From Eutypella sp. D-1 (Eukaryota > Ascomycota > Sordariomycetes > Xylariales > Diatrypaceae), in NCBI GenBank assembly GCA_023313575.1, contig JAJTTP010000018.1, forward strand, positions 806,001 to 870,000: DNA of 64,000 nucleotides. Reading direction: 5' to 3'. Below, piece after piece: positions 14,713-25,000 of the stretch. Below the pieces are notes generated by a model that ran no database searches, had not been told where the DNA came from, and saw nothing but the letters and a program-made list of their open reading frames with translations. A program made the position numbers and the translations under genes. How positions within the stretch are numbered: position 1 is the stretch's first letter; each line of letters opens with the position of its first letter.

Positions 14713-14740
14713 CTTATATAAAGCAGGAGCTTTATATAAG
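14713..14740. repeat. Perfect 12-bp hairpin
   Basis: CTTATATAAAGC, four-base loop AGGA, then the exact reverse complement GCTTTATATAAG, followed by TTTTCTTT. It lies about 85 bases beyond the 3' end of the minus-strand RING-like frame. It could be a 3' processing or termination structure or the remnant of a small inverted-repeat element; only the symmetry itself is certain. Confidence 0.7.
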
Positions 14741-14825
14741 TTTTCTTTATTAGTGCTGATGGTGTATATAAAATAATCTACTTAATGTAACAGATTAAAC
14801 AGATCACTTCATTTTTTATTCTTAT

Positions 14826-15110
14826 TTAATCTGTGTGCTTCTTTGTAAGCAAGCCTAAGAGATGATCCTTCATTTGACTATTAATGCCACTGAATATGCT
14901 CTCCGTGTCATTTAGGGATATGGTGGACCGACAAGTAGGGCACCTTAACCGTTGGCTCAACCACATGAATATACAGGCACCGCCGCCAAAGGAGTGGTTA
15001 CAAGGCAGAGAAATTAAAAGTTTCGGTAGCTCGAAGCAGACAGCACACTCCTTAGCACCTTGATTTACCTGTAGCAATTCCTCAACTTCGGAGCATTTAC
15101 GCCCTTCCAA
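14826..15110 (-). CDS. RING-finger-like protein exon, one zinc ligand missing
   Basis: The frame encodes a RING-like core: C-x2-C (ECAVCFEL), then PCNHSF, GGGACIFMWL and finally RCPTC. RING proteins are usually E3 ubiquitin ligases in which eight Cys/His residues bind two zincs. Here C1, C2, C3, H4 and the last C-x2-C pair are present, but the cysteine expected just after HSF is replaced within a GGGA stretch that is one residue longer than usual. Zinc site two may therefore be impaired. No ATG starts the frame: a TAA lies two codons before the first leucine, and the sequence just upstream ends in TTATAAG, a possible 3' splice site. I read it as the last exon of a spliced gene or a decayed copy. 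The stop is at 14,826; the hairpin lies downstream. Confidence 0.6.
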   Translation of the reverse strand: MEGRKCSEVEELLQVNQGAKECAVCFELPKLLISLPCNHSFGGGACIFMWLSQRLRCPTCRSTISLNDTESIFSGINSQMKDHLLGLLTKKHTD

Positions 15111-15119
15111 ATCTTATAA

Positions 15120-15586
15120 GCTTAGATAGCGGAAAGCCTCATTCCGTCGAAGCTCAGGCCTCCTGCCTCTATGGGACCTCCTCGGATAACCCGAGCTTTA
15201 GGTAGTGGATGCTTATTAAAGTTTTCAAACATGCAAGCAAAAATTGCGGTAGATTACTAACCATACAGCTACATTTCCAAGGCTACGCATACCAAACCGT
15301 GTGTTCTATTTAGAGCACCTTATATTAAACCCAATACTTGTCCAGCAAGTGACTGCAGTTTCATATGTTAGGAATTTTGATATAGAGGTTATAATAGTTA
15401 ATAAGTGATGGTGGCGTTCGGTAGAGTTTTGCCGGAATTCTCGGGATAGGAATTAAATTTATTCTAAGATAACCACCTGTCTTACGGGCCATAACCCTCT
15501 AATTATAAATAAGCCCTTTAAAACCACGCTCCTTATAAAAACAAAATATCCCATTTTCTTCATCAGTATCCGGCAAATCTATTAAT
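15120..15586. other. Intergenic island DNA
   Basis: No ORF is supported. It would hold the upstream part of the minus-strand RING-like gene, if spliced, and the promoter of the plus-strand helix-turn-helix ORF; an AT-rich TATAAATA-like stretch lies about 80 bases before its ATG. No repeat was seen. Confidence 0.4.
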
Positions 15587-15868
15587 ATGACTCTTGCTGC
15601 TCCATTATACGCCCAAAAGGTAATTGACGACGTAACAAATGGGAGGTCCATTCGAGCGGCCTCTAAGATACACCAGGTTAAACGCTCCTATCTGCGGCGC
15701 CGGATCGAAGGTGTGCAGACCCGAGAGGAATATAACGAGACCCTCCAAAAGCTATCCAAACACCTGAAAGACAAATTGACTAGATGGATTATAGTACAGG
15801 GCAAATTGGGCATGCACGGTTTTATTAGGTTAATTCACCCATTTCCGGTGTGGCCACCACTTGCTTAG
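15587..15868 (+). CDS. Pogo/Tc5-type transposase N-terminal fragment (psq plus CENP-B-type HTH)
   Basis: An ATG-initiated ORF of 93 codons. Residues about 11-40 (VIDDVTNGRSIRAASKIHQV, then a basic helix) match the psq-type helix-turn-helix pattern 'A..AV..G.SIR.AA..Y.VPRSTL..R', and residues about 48-75 (LQKLSKHLKDKLTRWIIVQG) match the start of the CENP-B/Tc5 DNA-binding domain. In fungal pogo/Fot1 elements this block leads a transposase of about 500 residues. Here the homology fades after KLGM and the frame stops; no DDE catalytic region was seen downstream. It is either a truncated transposon remnant or a small protein keeping only the DNA-binding part. It is not RIPed. Confidence 0.7.
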   Translation: MTLAAPLYAQKVIDDVTNGRSIRAASKIHQVKRSYLRRRIEGVQTREEYNETLQKLSKHLKDKLTRWIIVQGKLGMHGFIRLIHPFPVWPPLA

Positions 15869-16030
15869 GTAGCTGGTGCATACACAATATGTTAGACACA
15901 GGGTGCCAATAGTGGAGTGGATAACAGTACATCTGGTATTAGGTGGTCTGTGCCTAGAAGGTATACATACACCACTCCTGACCAGGTAATCTCCTGATCA
16001 GAGAAGAACAATATAACATCATCAAGACGT

Positions 16031-16672
16031 TTAATATATACGCGTGTCTGACAAAAGATCCAGTTCGTCGATGTCAGCACCCGATGTTATTTCCTGGGGG
16101 CTGGTAGAATTAAGAGTCGCTTGCGAGACACCGTGGTATAAGCGGACGCCGTTTTGAGGCCAGTCGTTCGTGTATGGTGGCGATACGAGTTTTTCCGGTT
16201 CCACGTAACGATCTTCAGTGCCTGGCTTGGCTGTTAGCACACCGTCGCGATGTTCCCTAGCAAGGTACTTACGACGGCGTTTAGAAGGCATAGGCTGCTT
16301 ACTCTGCCGAGCCATACGTTCCATCGACTGGGTGCGATTTGTAACTGTTGGATGAGCAGGTATGTCGTTGACCCGTTTCGTAAGATCTGCCTTTTCTTTG
16401 ATTGACAGGAGGTCGAGTATGGGAAATTGTTGGCGTCGAGCCGATTGCCTGCTGTCGTTTGCCGTTCCCGGTTTAACGACGAAATGTGCTACCTAGGCTT
16501 GGAAGCCGGCGTCAAGGAAAATCCGCGGGGTATTGTGATTCGGCGCAGACCGAGCCGCAGAGACAGCCTTGAGGAAACTATACGGTAAACGCGTTAAATT
16601 CTGCAGGGGAATTTCGCGGTCCAGCTTGGTCTTTGCTGCGGCTAATGTGGGTGAGCCTGGTTGATCTTGCAT
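16031..16672 (-). pseudogene. Orphan gene, 213 codons, with one internal TAG
   Basis: Reading from the ATG at 16,672 the frame stays open to its stop at 16,031 except for a single TAG (16,493-16,495, codon 60). The product would begin MQDQPGSPTLAAAKTKLDRE and later contains a basic, nuclear-localisation-like KRRRK run, then an acidic tail (DIDELDLLSD). An internal ATG at 16,324 leaves a 97-codon downstream ORF. I do not recognise the family. Codon-level coherence on both sides of the TAG argues for one original gene of about 213 codons with a recent nonsense change (CAG or TGG to TAG). Readthrough or an unrecognised intron remains possible. Confidence 0.55.
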
Positions 16673-17180
16673 GACGTAGTTATGGACTGCTGTATCGCTG
16701 TTAGGCTCATGCCTAGGCCATCCCTTTTAGGTAAAAGACATCTTTAGACGAAGTGTATATGTGATTGACTAGCATAGAGATCCCTGCGCCAGCCTCCGGC
16801 CCTAGGCTACCCACCATACGCATGTCAAAGTCCTCACGGGAAGCTGTTCCCCAGGTGCGGAGTAGAGCCTGGCGTCATGCTGGAGCAACCAAACTTCGAG
16901 AACCAGCTCTCGCGTGTGCATCAAACAGTATAAAGGGTTAATACGGTACCACAGTAAGAGATAAGATCTAATCCGCTATTCCGTCGCCGAGGACTTCTAC
17001 ACTCTAATGGGGCAGCCCAAACTGGTCCCCCTTATTCGAACAACTATAGGACTTATGGTGCGTTCTCTACAGCGCATATCGATAACTTGCGTAAGAAACA
17101 ACCTAAGCGATTTTATTATCGGCACCATAAACATAAACGCATACCCAGATATCCCAGACAAAACTGTAAACGCCTTCTGA
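16673..17180. other. Intergenic island DNA between divergent frames
   Basis: It lies between the 5' end of the minus-strand orphan gene and the plus-strand orphan frame. Several stops occur in every frame, although the 17,110-17,177 segment continues the downstream frame upstream of one TGA. It would hold promoters for both; no motif was identified. Confidence 0.4.
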
Positions 17181-17942
17181 AGTTCTTACATAAACAAGAA
17201 GGATATAAACGCGGCAATTTATCAAACGATTAAAAACGGCGACGCAAACTCCAGTTATAAAAGACAATTAATCCCCAATAACCTACGTGAAGAATTGGAT
17301 TACGGGTTCAAATACAACGTCGATAACAGTATTCGGGAACAAACCCTGCAACGCTACTTACCGATCGATTTGGGCACTCCCTACAGGACCGTATCTTTTA
17401 ATTCGATATTAACCTTCGCCCGTTTAGTCGGCTACCAGTCCCTCCTAGAAAAGGTTCAAGCACACGTACCGGCCGACAACGGGTTCCGTTTCGTGCCCAC
17501 GGCACGCCAAATACTACACTGTGATTCCATTCCGGAGTGGTCATTCGATTTACAAGAATGGTCTGCTACATTGTATCGATGGCGAGTTACGGAAATTCCC
17601 TCCAGCGGACTCTTGGACCTCGCTGGAGCATACAGCTTAAGCGAGATTCTCTCCTGGAACAAAAACATAGCGATGTGGCACGGGGCTCGGTCGGCATTCA
17701 TGGTGGGGTGGCTGGAGAGCAGGGCTATTATCTTCAATAATATTGAGCATGACTGGTTCCATATCTGTGCCGTGCAGCATGTGGAGCGTCTCAACGCTCT
17801 ACAAACGATCCTCGGCGCGCTTTCTAATAGGAGCAAGGCCAATAGTAAACGACCTTCATTAAGGCGCCAGGCTTTGAAAAGGTGCGGGATTCGTGCCTTA
17901 CATAGTCGTACACGTAGTACACGCGCTCGTCCCCAAGGATGA
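17181..17942 (+). CDS. Orphan frame, 254 codons, no visible start codon
   Basis: A continuous open frame from just after a TGA (17,178-17,180) to TGA at 17,940-17,942. No ATG occurs in its first part. The same frame also reads sensibly upstream of the TGA (for example NAYPDIPDKTVNAF), so the TGA may be a mutated TGG or the start may lie in an upstream exon. The product has a Trp-rich centre (residues EWSFDLQEW, LYRW), an HDWFHIC motif and a strongly basic C-terminal tail. No signal peptide, membrane helix or known domain was recognised. The minus-strand ORF overlapping 17,456-17,842 is its antisense shadow. Probably a decayed or spliced lineage-specific gene. Confidence 0.5.
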   Translation, partial: SSYINKKDINAAIYQTIKNGDANSSYKRQLIPNNLREELDYGFKYNVDNSIREQTLQRYLPIDLGTPYRTVSFNSILTFARLVGYQSLLEKVQAHVPADNGFRFVPTARQILHCDSIPEWSFDLQEWSATLYRWRVTEIPSSGLLDLAGAYSLSEILSWNKNIAMWHGARSAFMVGWLESRAIIFNNIEHDWFHICAVQHVERLNALQTILGALSNRSKANSKRPSLRRQALKRCGIRALHSRTRSTRARPQG

Positions 17943-18411
17943 TTGGTTAAGGACGCATCCTAGCCGTTCTATGTGACCACCTGGAACCCGTTAAATAAAG
18001 CAAGGGGGTGGTGCTCCACTTATCTTAGAGGCTGGGCAAGGACTTCACTTTCATGTATACCCACACCAAAACAGTTTGCCCCTTATACATGATGCCACCA
18101 TCACTTTACCCTGCTGGAACGGTACGTCTCGTGTATACTAGAATAACGAGGGGGCCTTTACAACTTTTTAAGTCAATCTAAGTTAAACTGCTATGCTTTG
18201 TCTCGCGCCATCCATACCTACCCAGCTGGTTGGGCCAACCCGGTTTGGGGGTGTGGTGTACGGCTTCACAGGAATATCAGGATCGAGACGCGTTCCTTAA
18301 CGCCACCACGTCCTTTCAGCACATTAGCAGCTGAGGGGTAACAGAATTTCGACTGGTTGGCAAGGTAATGATCGTGCCCCCTGTAATCTTAGGCCGTGAA
18401 AACGGACTCTC
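17943..18411. other. Intergenic island DNA
   Basis: No gene, repeat or RNA was recognised. It lies upstream of the zinc-finger gene and presumably contains its promoter. Confidence 0.4.
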
Positions 18412-18540
18412 ATGTACCTATTCAAGGCCGCCAACTTAACTAATATCGTAAAAATAAGCTCGGAGGGACCACGGCCGCTTCTATCCCTATCTCTTCTCGT
18501 TCTTTTCAGCGCCGCTGCCCAATCTATTTTGTCTCTTACC

Positions 18541-19342
18541 ATGACTGATCGGCGGTCGATCGTCCCGCCCTCGAAGTTAGAGGAGTCCCTACGGTGTGAA
18601 GTGGCTATAAACTCGAACCAAATCAACTTCTTATCAACCGAAACTCTTTACAAAATCCGTCTGAAAAGGTTTGATAATCGCAAGAAGGAATTCTATCGCA
18701 AAAGTATGGCGATTAAAGGAAAAGTCGTCTATATAGAGGCATTACTGAGGGAGGTAAAGATGGAGTACCGGGAGTTAGAGACGATGTGGACAAAGGTGGT
18801 GGAAGATCATAAAAAGGCTATACGTAACATACGTGGCAAGATGCCTAATCGTTCAGGAGCCACGGCCCAGCCGGATGGACAGATTGGACGTCAATACTTC
18901 AACTTGCCCTTACCTCATAGGTATGAAGGCCGTTCCGGAACAAGAAAGGGGAAGTGGCTATGGGACTGACTGCCTATTAGATTTGTCGAATATAAAGGCT
19001 GGTGCCAGTCTCGAAAACTACAACTCACCTGCGTCGAAGCCGGCGGGGCATCTGCCGGTGTCCGGACCAGATGACCCATCTCCGATGCCGTCGGTTTCGC
19101 AGGCACAACAGCGGATGCCAGCGCGCAAACAGTTGTGTGATATCTGTAAGAAGAGCTTTGCTAAGTGCAGCATGAAGTACCACCGCCTCCAGCACATGGG
19201 CAAGAAGTCTTACAAATGCACCTATCCCCAGTGCGACCGGGCTTATTGTTGGCCCGGCGCCCTAACCCAACATAAATCCACCCACAACAGAAAACTCTTC
19301 AAGATTCGGACGAGAAAAGCCCGGTCAGGCATGACGGCGTGA
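18541..19342 (+). CDS. Coiled-coil plus C2H2 zinc-finger protein, predicted to be spliced
   Basis: Two overlapping plus-strand frames appear to be exons of one gene. Exon 1 (ATG at 18,541) encodes a charged, heptad-like helical region rich in Lys, Arg and Glu. The second frame, ending at 19,342, holds two zinc fingers: CDICKKSF...H-x3-H, whose spacing (x11) is one residue short of canonical, and CTYPQCDRAYCW...H-x3-H, a perfect C-x4-C-x12-H-x3-H, followed by a basic tail. The frames join correctly if an intron is removed at 18,824-18,980 (GTAACA donor, CTGAC branch-like box, ATTAG acceptor) or at 18,921-19,008 (GTATGA donor, same branch box, CCAG acceptor). A pyrimidine tract ending in TTTTCAG at about 18,510 suggests another intron in the leader. 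The likely role is a nuclear DNA-binding protein; the target is unknown. An alternative ATG at 18,412 would add a hydrophobic leader that I think is untranslated. Confidence 0.6.
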
Positions 19343-20250
19343 AAACAGCTACCAGTGTCGGTCGAGATCGCGACGGCCTATCTGCAAGGACAGGCTGTAA
19401 GAAAAATTACGGCACGCTAGTATTAAAGGGAAGAGCTTAGATAAGCGCATCAAAGCGCAAGGTTTAAAATACGGCATATAGGAAGATGGAGGCTACGGCA
19501 GTTTTGCAGGACCAAGGCAAACAGTAAATAGCCTAATTAGGACAGGACCGGCGTTTTATAAGGGAGAGATGGAAAAACGTGCCTGACATGGGACAGCTTG
19601 ACCATATATTAAGGCTATCGTTTAGTATGTATTGCACCATTTCGGCCCTTACATTAACATAAACTAAGTGGTAATGATTACGAGCTATAACGAAGTAGAT
19701 GAAGGTAGCGGGATATGACAGGTGTCTGATGCCAGGTGCCAGCTGCTAGGTACGTTGCCATGGTTGCATTTCATAGGAGGCCATGGATTACCAAGTGGCA
19801 ACGTTATAAAGGCGGGCGAAGCATAACGGACTGACAGGAGACTTCCAGGTTGCATTAGGTGGGTGGGTGCCTACCTAAGCAGGTAGTTCTTCCCCCATCT
19901 TGATCTTGGTCTTTGTGCCTAAATAGGAGATACTTCTAGGTGGCTTGAATTCTTGACTTACTGTGCCAAGACAAAGCATGTGGCTATAATGGCCTGGACC
20001 GTGCATAGGCTAGGCTGCCTAAGGATGGCACGCGTTATCGTTAGGACGCTAACGTATATAGAATATTGTTATTGCATTGCTTATTGTTTCAAATGCCGAT
20101 AACTATTATTGTAATATATCTTACATCTTCACAACTTTAATCTCCGTCGTGAAATACTATCATTCCATCATGATGCAGTCACGATCCGAAATCATCTAGG
20201 CAAACCCTATCGGCGACCGTTTTTAAGCTTTCCGTAAATCTTTCCTTTTT
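19343..20250. other. Right end of the island, no gene seen
   Basis: Balanced composition without a convincing ORF. A 9-bp inverted repeat, ACGTTGCCA (19,752-19,760) and TGGCAACGT (19,796-19,804), flanks a 35-base spacer containing CCATGG, and GGTGCCTACCTAAGCAGGTAG near 19,870 is itself partly palindromic. The shift to RIPed sequence occurs at about 20,240. Confidence 0.45.
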
Positions 20251-21802
20251 ACCTATCCGGAGTGGAGCCCAGATATATTAAATTTAAACATAAAAGGTAA
20301 ATATAAGTAATAACTTTATGATATTTTATTAATTTATATATAAAGCTTTCGATTATTATATTCGATTTTTTATTAGCTTTATAAGGTTATTTAACGGCGT
20401 AATCGCTATTTTTAGTTATTAATAATAAACCTTTTTTAATAAATTTATCAAGATTTAGGTTTATATTAGCCTCGGGTAATTTCGAATAAGACTAAATAAA
20501 ACCTTTTTTAAATACAGTCTTAACCGTTAAATTTAATAAGGAAATATGGAATTAAGTTTATTACGTAATTACCGAATCGATACCGTTTTTTTAACCCGTT
20601 ACGTTTTTTATTTAATAAACCCCGTTATCCCGTAATATAAACGGTATTATTAATTTTTCGGAATTTCGAAAAGATATAAATAAAATGTTAAAAATTAATT
20701 TTAACCTTATATACGTTAATATCCCGGATTTTTATAAGGTTATTTTTAATAATATTTAAAGATTTAATAAAATATCCGAAAACGTTTTTTAAAAATATTA
20801 TAAAAAACCGGAGCTATTTTTTTATTAAAGATAAATTGGTTAATTTTAAAATATTTAAAAAAAAAAGGTTTAATGCTGGTTCGATAAATTGGTTTAAAAA
20901 TTTATATAATAAATAGCGCGTCGTAAATTAATAAAGCCTTTATAAAAGTTAATAATAAAACCGTATAAACCATTTAAAAGTTTTACAGTAAAATATAAAC
21001 TAAATATTAACATTATAAATTACCCCGGCGTTATTATATATTAATCCCAAATTCTCGTGCCCGGTAAGTTAAAAAGTAATCCAAAATAAAACTTTTAGCT
21101 TTTAATATGGATTAATATTAAAAAATACGTAAAAAAAATATTTATTAATTAAAATACCTGCCGCTTTATTTTAACCTTTACCTTTTATAAGCTTTTTATA
21201 TGCGTATAAAAATTCGATCGTTTTAATCTTATCGTTTCGGCGCGTTTTAACGTTAATTAAAATAATCTTTAATTTATATCGATTATTTTCGGTTTTTTAT
21301 AAATAAACGAGGAAAAGTTAAGGTTTAATTTTATTATTATTATATTAAATAATTAATAATATATCGAAATAAAACGGGATAATATATTAAAACATTTTAT
21401 TATTAACTATATTATATTACGGACGTTTTATATCGGAAAATAGGTAATAATATATTAAAAAATTTACCCGGAATAAAATCCGTTTATTACGTTCGTGGTT
21501 AAAGATTTATAATAAAACTTTTAATATAATAAAAAAGGTAAGCTTTTTCGGGAGGTATCCGGTAAAAACGTTTATTATATAACCAGGTATTATTATTACG
21601 AAACGATTTATTTTTTAAATAATAAAACGGACGATATATAAAAAGGTATCCGGAAAAGGTTAAATATTAAAAAAGCTTTTAATTACCGTTAATAATATTT
21701 AATTTTACCGAAAGGGTTTAATATTTTTACCATTTTATAAAATAACGTTACCGGTTAAAAATAATCCTTTAATCAGATTAACGCTGTTATACCTTTTATT
21801 AA
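20251..21802. other. AT-rich RIP-degraded DNA, unassigned
   Basis: Stops saturate every frame. No LTR, terminal repeat or protein family was recognised. It may be the left part of the repeat unit whose right parts match the inverted copy at the end of the window. Confidence 0.5.
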
Positions 21803-22008
21803 ACGATTATATTCGATATTTCCGATAAAGCTTAATAATAATTTTATATTATTAAATCGGGTATATTATTATATCGTTTTTTACGATTATAAAAAACTTA
21901 TTTATAAAATAGATTCCCCGGCCGTTTTATTTATTATATTTAAAATATATATTAAAGGTTATAAATTATTATACCGGGCCGGTTTTTTTTATAAAAATAT
22001 TTTAATTA
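21803..22008 (+). repeat. Dispersed repeat segment A (first copy)
   Basis: About 206 bp highly similar to the reverse complement of 63,794-64,000. Shared landmarks include ATTAAATCGGGTATATTATT and ATACCGGGCCGG. Similarity stops abruptly just after TTTTAATTA near 22,008, although in the other copy segment A runs straight into segment B. The family is unknown; the segment lies inside a RIPed element. Confidence 0.8.
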
Positions 22009-25000
22009 ATAACTTTATATTTATCGAAGATAAAAAAAACCTATTTTATCCTATTTTTTTAATAAATTTTAATCTTGTTATCGCCGTAAACCGGTAAAAA
22101 TTATTAGGCGTTAAAGGAAGGACCGGTATAAAGGCTTTTATAACGATCGGTATTTTTTATAATTAGCTTTATTTTTTTATATATAATTTTAAATTATTTT
22201 TTTAAATGCTTTTTTAAATTTACGTTTATTACGACGGGCTAAATAAAAGCAAAATTTTAAAAGTTTTTAAAAATTGGAATTATAAAAATAATAAGAAATT
22301 AATTTATTTAAAACTTAATACGGTTACGATAAAAGAATATTTCTTATAAACCGTAATAAAATATTTCACCTTATTTTACCAGCCCTTAATAATTTATATT
22401 AACAAATTATAAAGGCTTATATTTCCGGAAAGTAAGCTCCGGTAAAAAATAAATAAAAAGTTATATTTTTAAATAATATAGATTTTTTACGATATTTAAA
22501 AAGATTTAAAAGTTATTAATAAATAAAAAGGTTTTTCCGAAAAAAAGTAATTATTATTTAAATAAATTTTATCGTAAATAAAATTATTATTACTTTAAAA
22601 CGGGCGCTTAAATTTTTTATATTTTTTATATAAATTTAAGTAATTTTTAACGTTTTTTTACCGTATTTTTCCCGGGTTTAAATAAAGATTAAAATATAAT
22701 ATCATTACTTTATTATTTACCGGCTAAAAGTATTAATTATATATTTAAAAAAAATAACAATATTTAACGGGTAATATTCTTAAATATATTTTACGTATAC
22801 CGAAAATAAGTAAGCTATATATAAAATATAAAATAATAAATATATTAATTATTTAAATATTTATTTTTATATCTTATATAATTATTTATGCTAATAGCTT
22901 ATTTTACCTAATAACGAAATAATTACTTAAAACCGAGCCATATATTATTTTTATTATTTTTTATATAACGTTTATCCGTTACGCGGTTATATTTTAAATT
23001 ATTACGTAAAATTATTTTAATAAATGCTTTACGTTTATTAAGTTTTTATATTATTTTAATTTTAATAATAAGCACGTTTTAATATTTTTAACAGGTTACG
23101 CTTATTATAAAGCCGTATAATAATTAGCCTTATTTATTAACTTTATCGATTAATATAAGCCGTTATTTACTCCTTTTTTTAACGTTACGAGCCGGTTTTA
23201 ATAATATGTAATAATTTATACGTTATATATTAAATACGGTGCCGTAAATACGATATATGAAAATAATGATTTTATTACGTAATTCTTTTTATATAATCGG
23301 ATATTAAATTATTTATTATTTTTTAACGCCCGTAATTAAAAACGGCCGGTATTGTTACGACGCGGGTATGCCCGTTAATAATTATAACTTAAACGTTCGG
23401 ATATTTTTTATAAAATAATATAAATATAATAAAGCTAAAAATAATTAAGTTAAAAAAAACGATTATATATCGGACGTTTATGTTATTTATAAGGCCGGGG
23501 TTATTAATATCAGGTTAACGTTTTTTATAAGCTAATATTTTTTCGATATATTCGTAAAATTTAACGAATTTAAAAAATTAATTTATAAGTTAAACACGGT
23601 ACGGCTAAAACGGGAATTTAGCTAATTTCTGTAAAAGGTTTTTTTAACCGGCATCCGTTACCGTTAAATAAGCCTTATTACCGTAACGGTTAACGTTATT
23701 ATGTTTTAAATCTTTTTCGGTAATTAAACCGTTTAAATAAAAATAAATAATTTTTAAATAAATATTAACGTAAAGCAATTACGTCCAGGCCCGATTTCCG
23801 GCTTTATTTAACCGTATAGCCGTTATACCGTTACTTTAGTTTTTAAAATATTTAAACTTTATATTATACCGCATCGGCTCGGCCTTTTTTTTACCCTTAA
23901 TTATTTAAATATTATATCGTTCGTTAAACGCCCGGTTAATATAAATTTAAATTTATACCGTTAATTTATAAAAAACGTTACGGCTAAATCCGTTAATTAT
24001 GTTATACCGGATATAATCGATTAATATCATTTTATTATCGTTCCCGATTATTCGGCCGCGAAATTTATTTTAATTCCGGTAAGTTATTAAAATATAAAAA
24101 ATAAACTTTTTTATTAAGTCGGTTATAAACGTTTTACGTTTTTCCACTTTTATTTTAATTTTCGGTTTATTTATTATATAATGGTTTTATAAAAAATAAT
24201 TTTAATTATTTTTTTTCTTTTTTAATTAAATTATATAAGTAATGCTATTAATTTAAAGCGTACCGTTTTTATGCTTATTTTTAATATAAAAGATATAATT
24301 AACGGTATTAATTAATTAATACGGGCCGCCGGCTAAAATCGAACCAAACATAAAAATCGTTATAATCGGTTTTTATAGCTTATACGTAATATATTTTAAA
24401 AAAGCATACGGCTAAATCGGATTAAATAACGAATTTTAATAATTATACGCCTTATTAAAAAAAACAAATAAAACGGTTAAACCGTTAATAATAAAGGTTA
24501 TATTTTTGTATTCCTTATTAAACCCGTTATTTAAATAAATAACGCATATGTTATTATATACCGCGAAGAAACCCGTTGCCCCGGAAAAACTGGTTAATAA
24601 AAACCAGTTATTAAAACCATTTTTATTTTTAAAGTAATAATTTAATTATCCGTTTTTATCGATATATAACTTAATAAACTTAATTATTATTATTTAAATA
24701 CGATAATTATTATAATAATACGTTTTACTATTTTTTAAATCGTTATATAAAATAGAAAACCGAAACTTTTTTATAATAAGATAATTATAATCGATTAAAT
24801 TTTCGAATTTACGGCATTATTTATAAATTGCAATTAAAAAAACGAAATAAATAATAAATAAAGATAGCAATTCCGTAATAATAAAATATATTTCTTTTAA
24901 TTAAATGTATGGATAAAATAAGCCGGAAAACATAAAATATTAGTTAAAATAAACCGTATCCACCAGATTTATCTAATCCTTAAAAAAATGCTTACGGTTA

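Larger units (their letters stand above)
13300..20250. other. Island of balanced base composition spared by RIP
   Basis: Between about 13,300 and 20,250 the sequence changes abruptly: CA and TG are common, GC is far higher than in the flanks, and ATG-initiated ORFs of 60-250 codons appear. Both borders are sharp, over roughly 100-200 bases. I found no inverted repeats or LTRs at its borders, so it looks like a unique-sequence segment between RIPed repeats rather than one transposon. Many of its genes carry a single lesion or lack a start, so it is decaying, but not by RIP. Confidence 0.85.

Noticed and set aside
15892..16080. 62-codon minus-strand ORF overlapping the end of the 213-codon orphan gene
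   Set aside because: No ATG-supported motif or homology; it overlaps the better supported frame in another register.
17456..17842. 128-codon minus-strand ORF and a 67-codon plus-strand ORF at 17,537-17,740
   Set aside because: Both are shadows of the longer plus-strand frame 17,181-17,942 and have no domain.
18412..18540. Possible secretion signal (LLSLSLLVLFSAAAQ) at the start of the upstream-ATG form of the zinc-finger gene
   Set aside because: The hydrophobic stretch is encoded by a pyrimidine tract ending in TTTTCAG, better explained as leader or intron; the downstream product is a nuclear-type zinc-finger protein.
18324..19203. Minus-strand ORFs at 18,324-18,626, 18,915-19,106 and 19,018-19,203
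   Set aside because: They lie antisense to the coiled-coil/zinc-finger gene, whose plus-strand frames have recognisable motifs.
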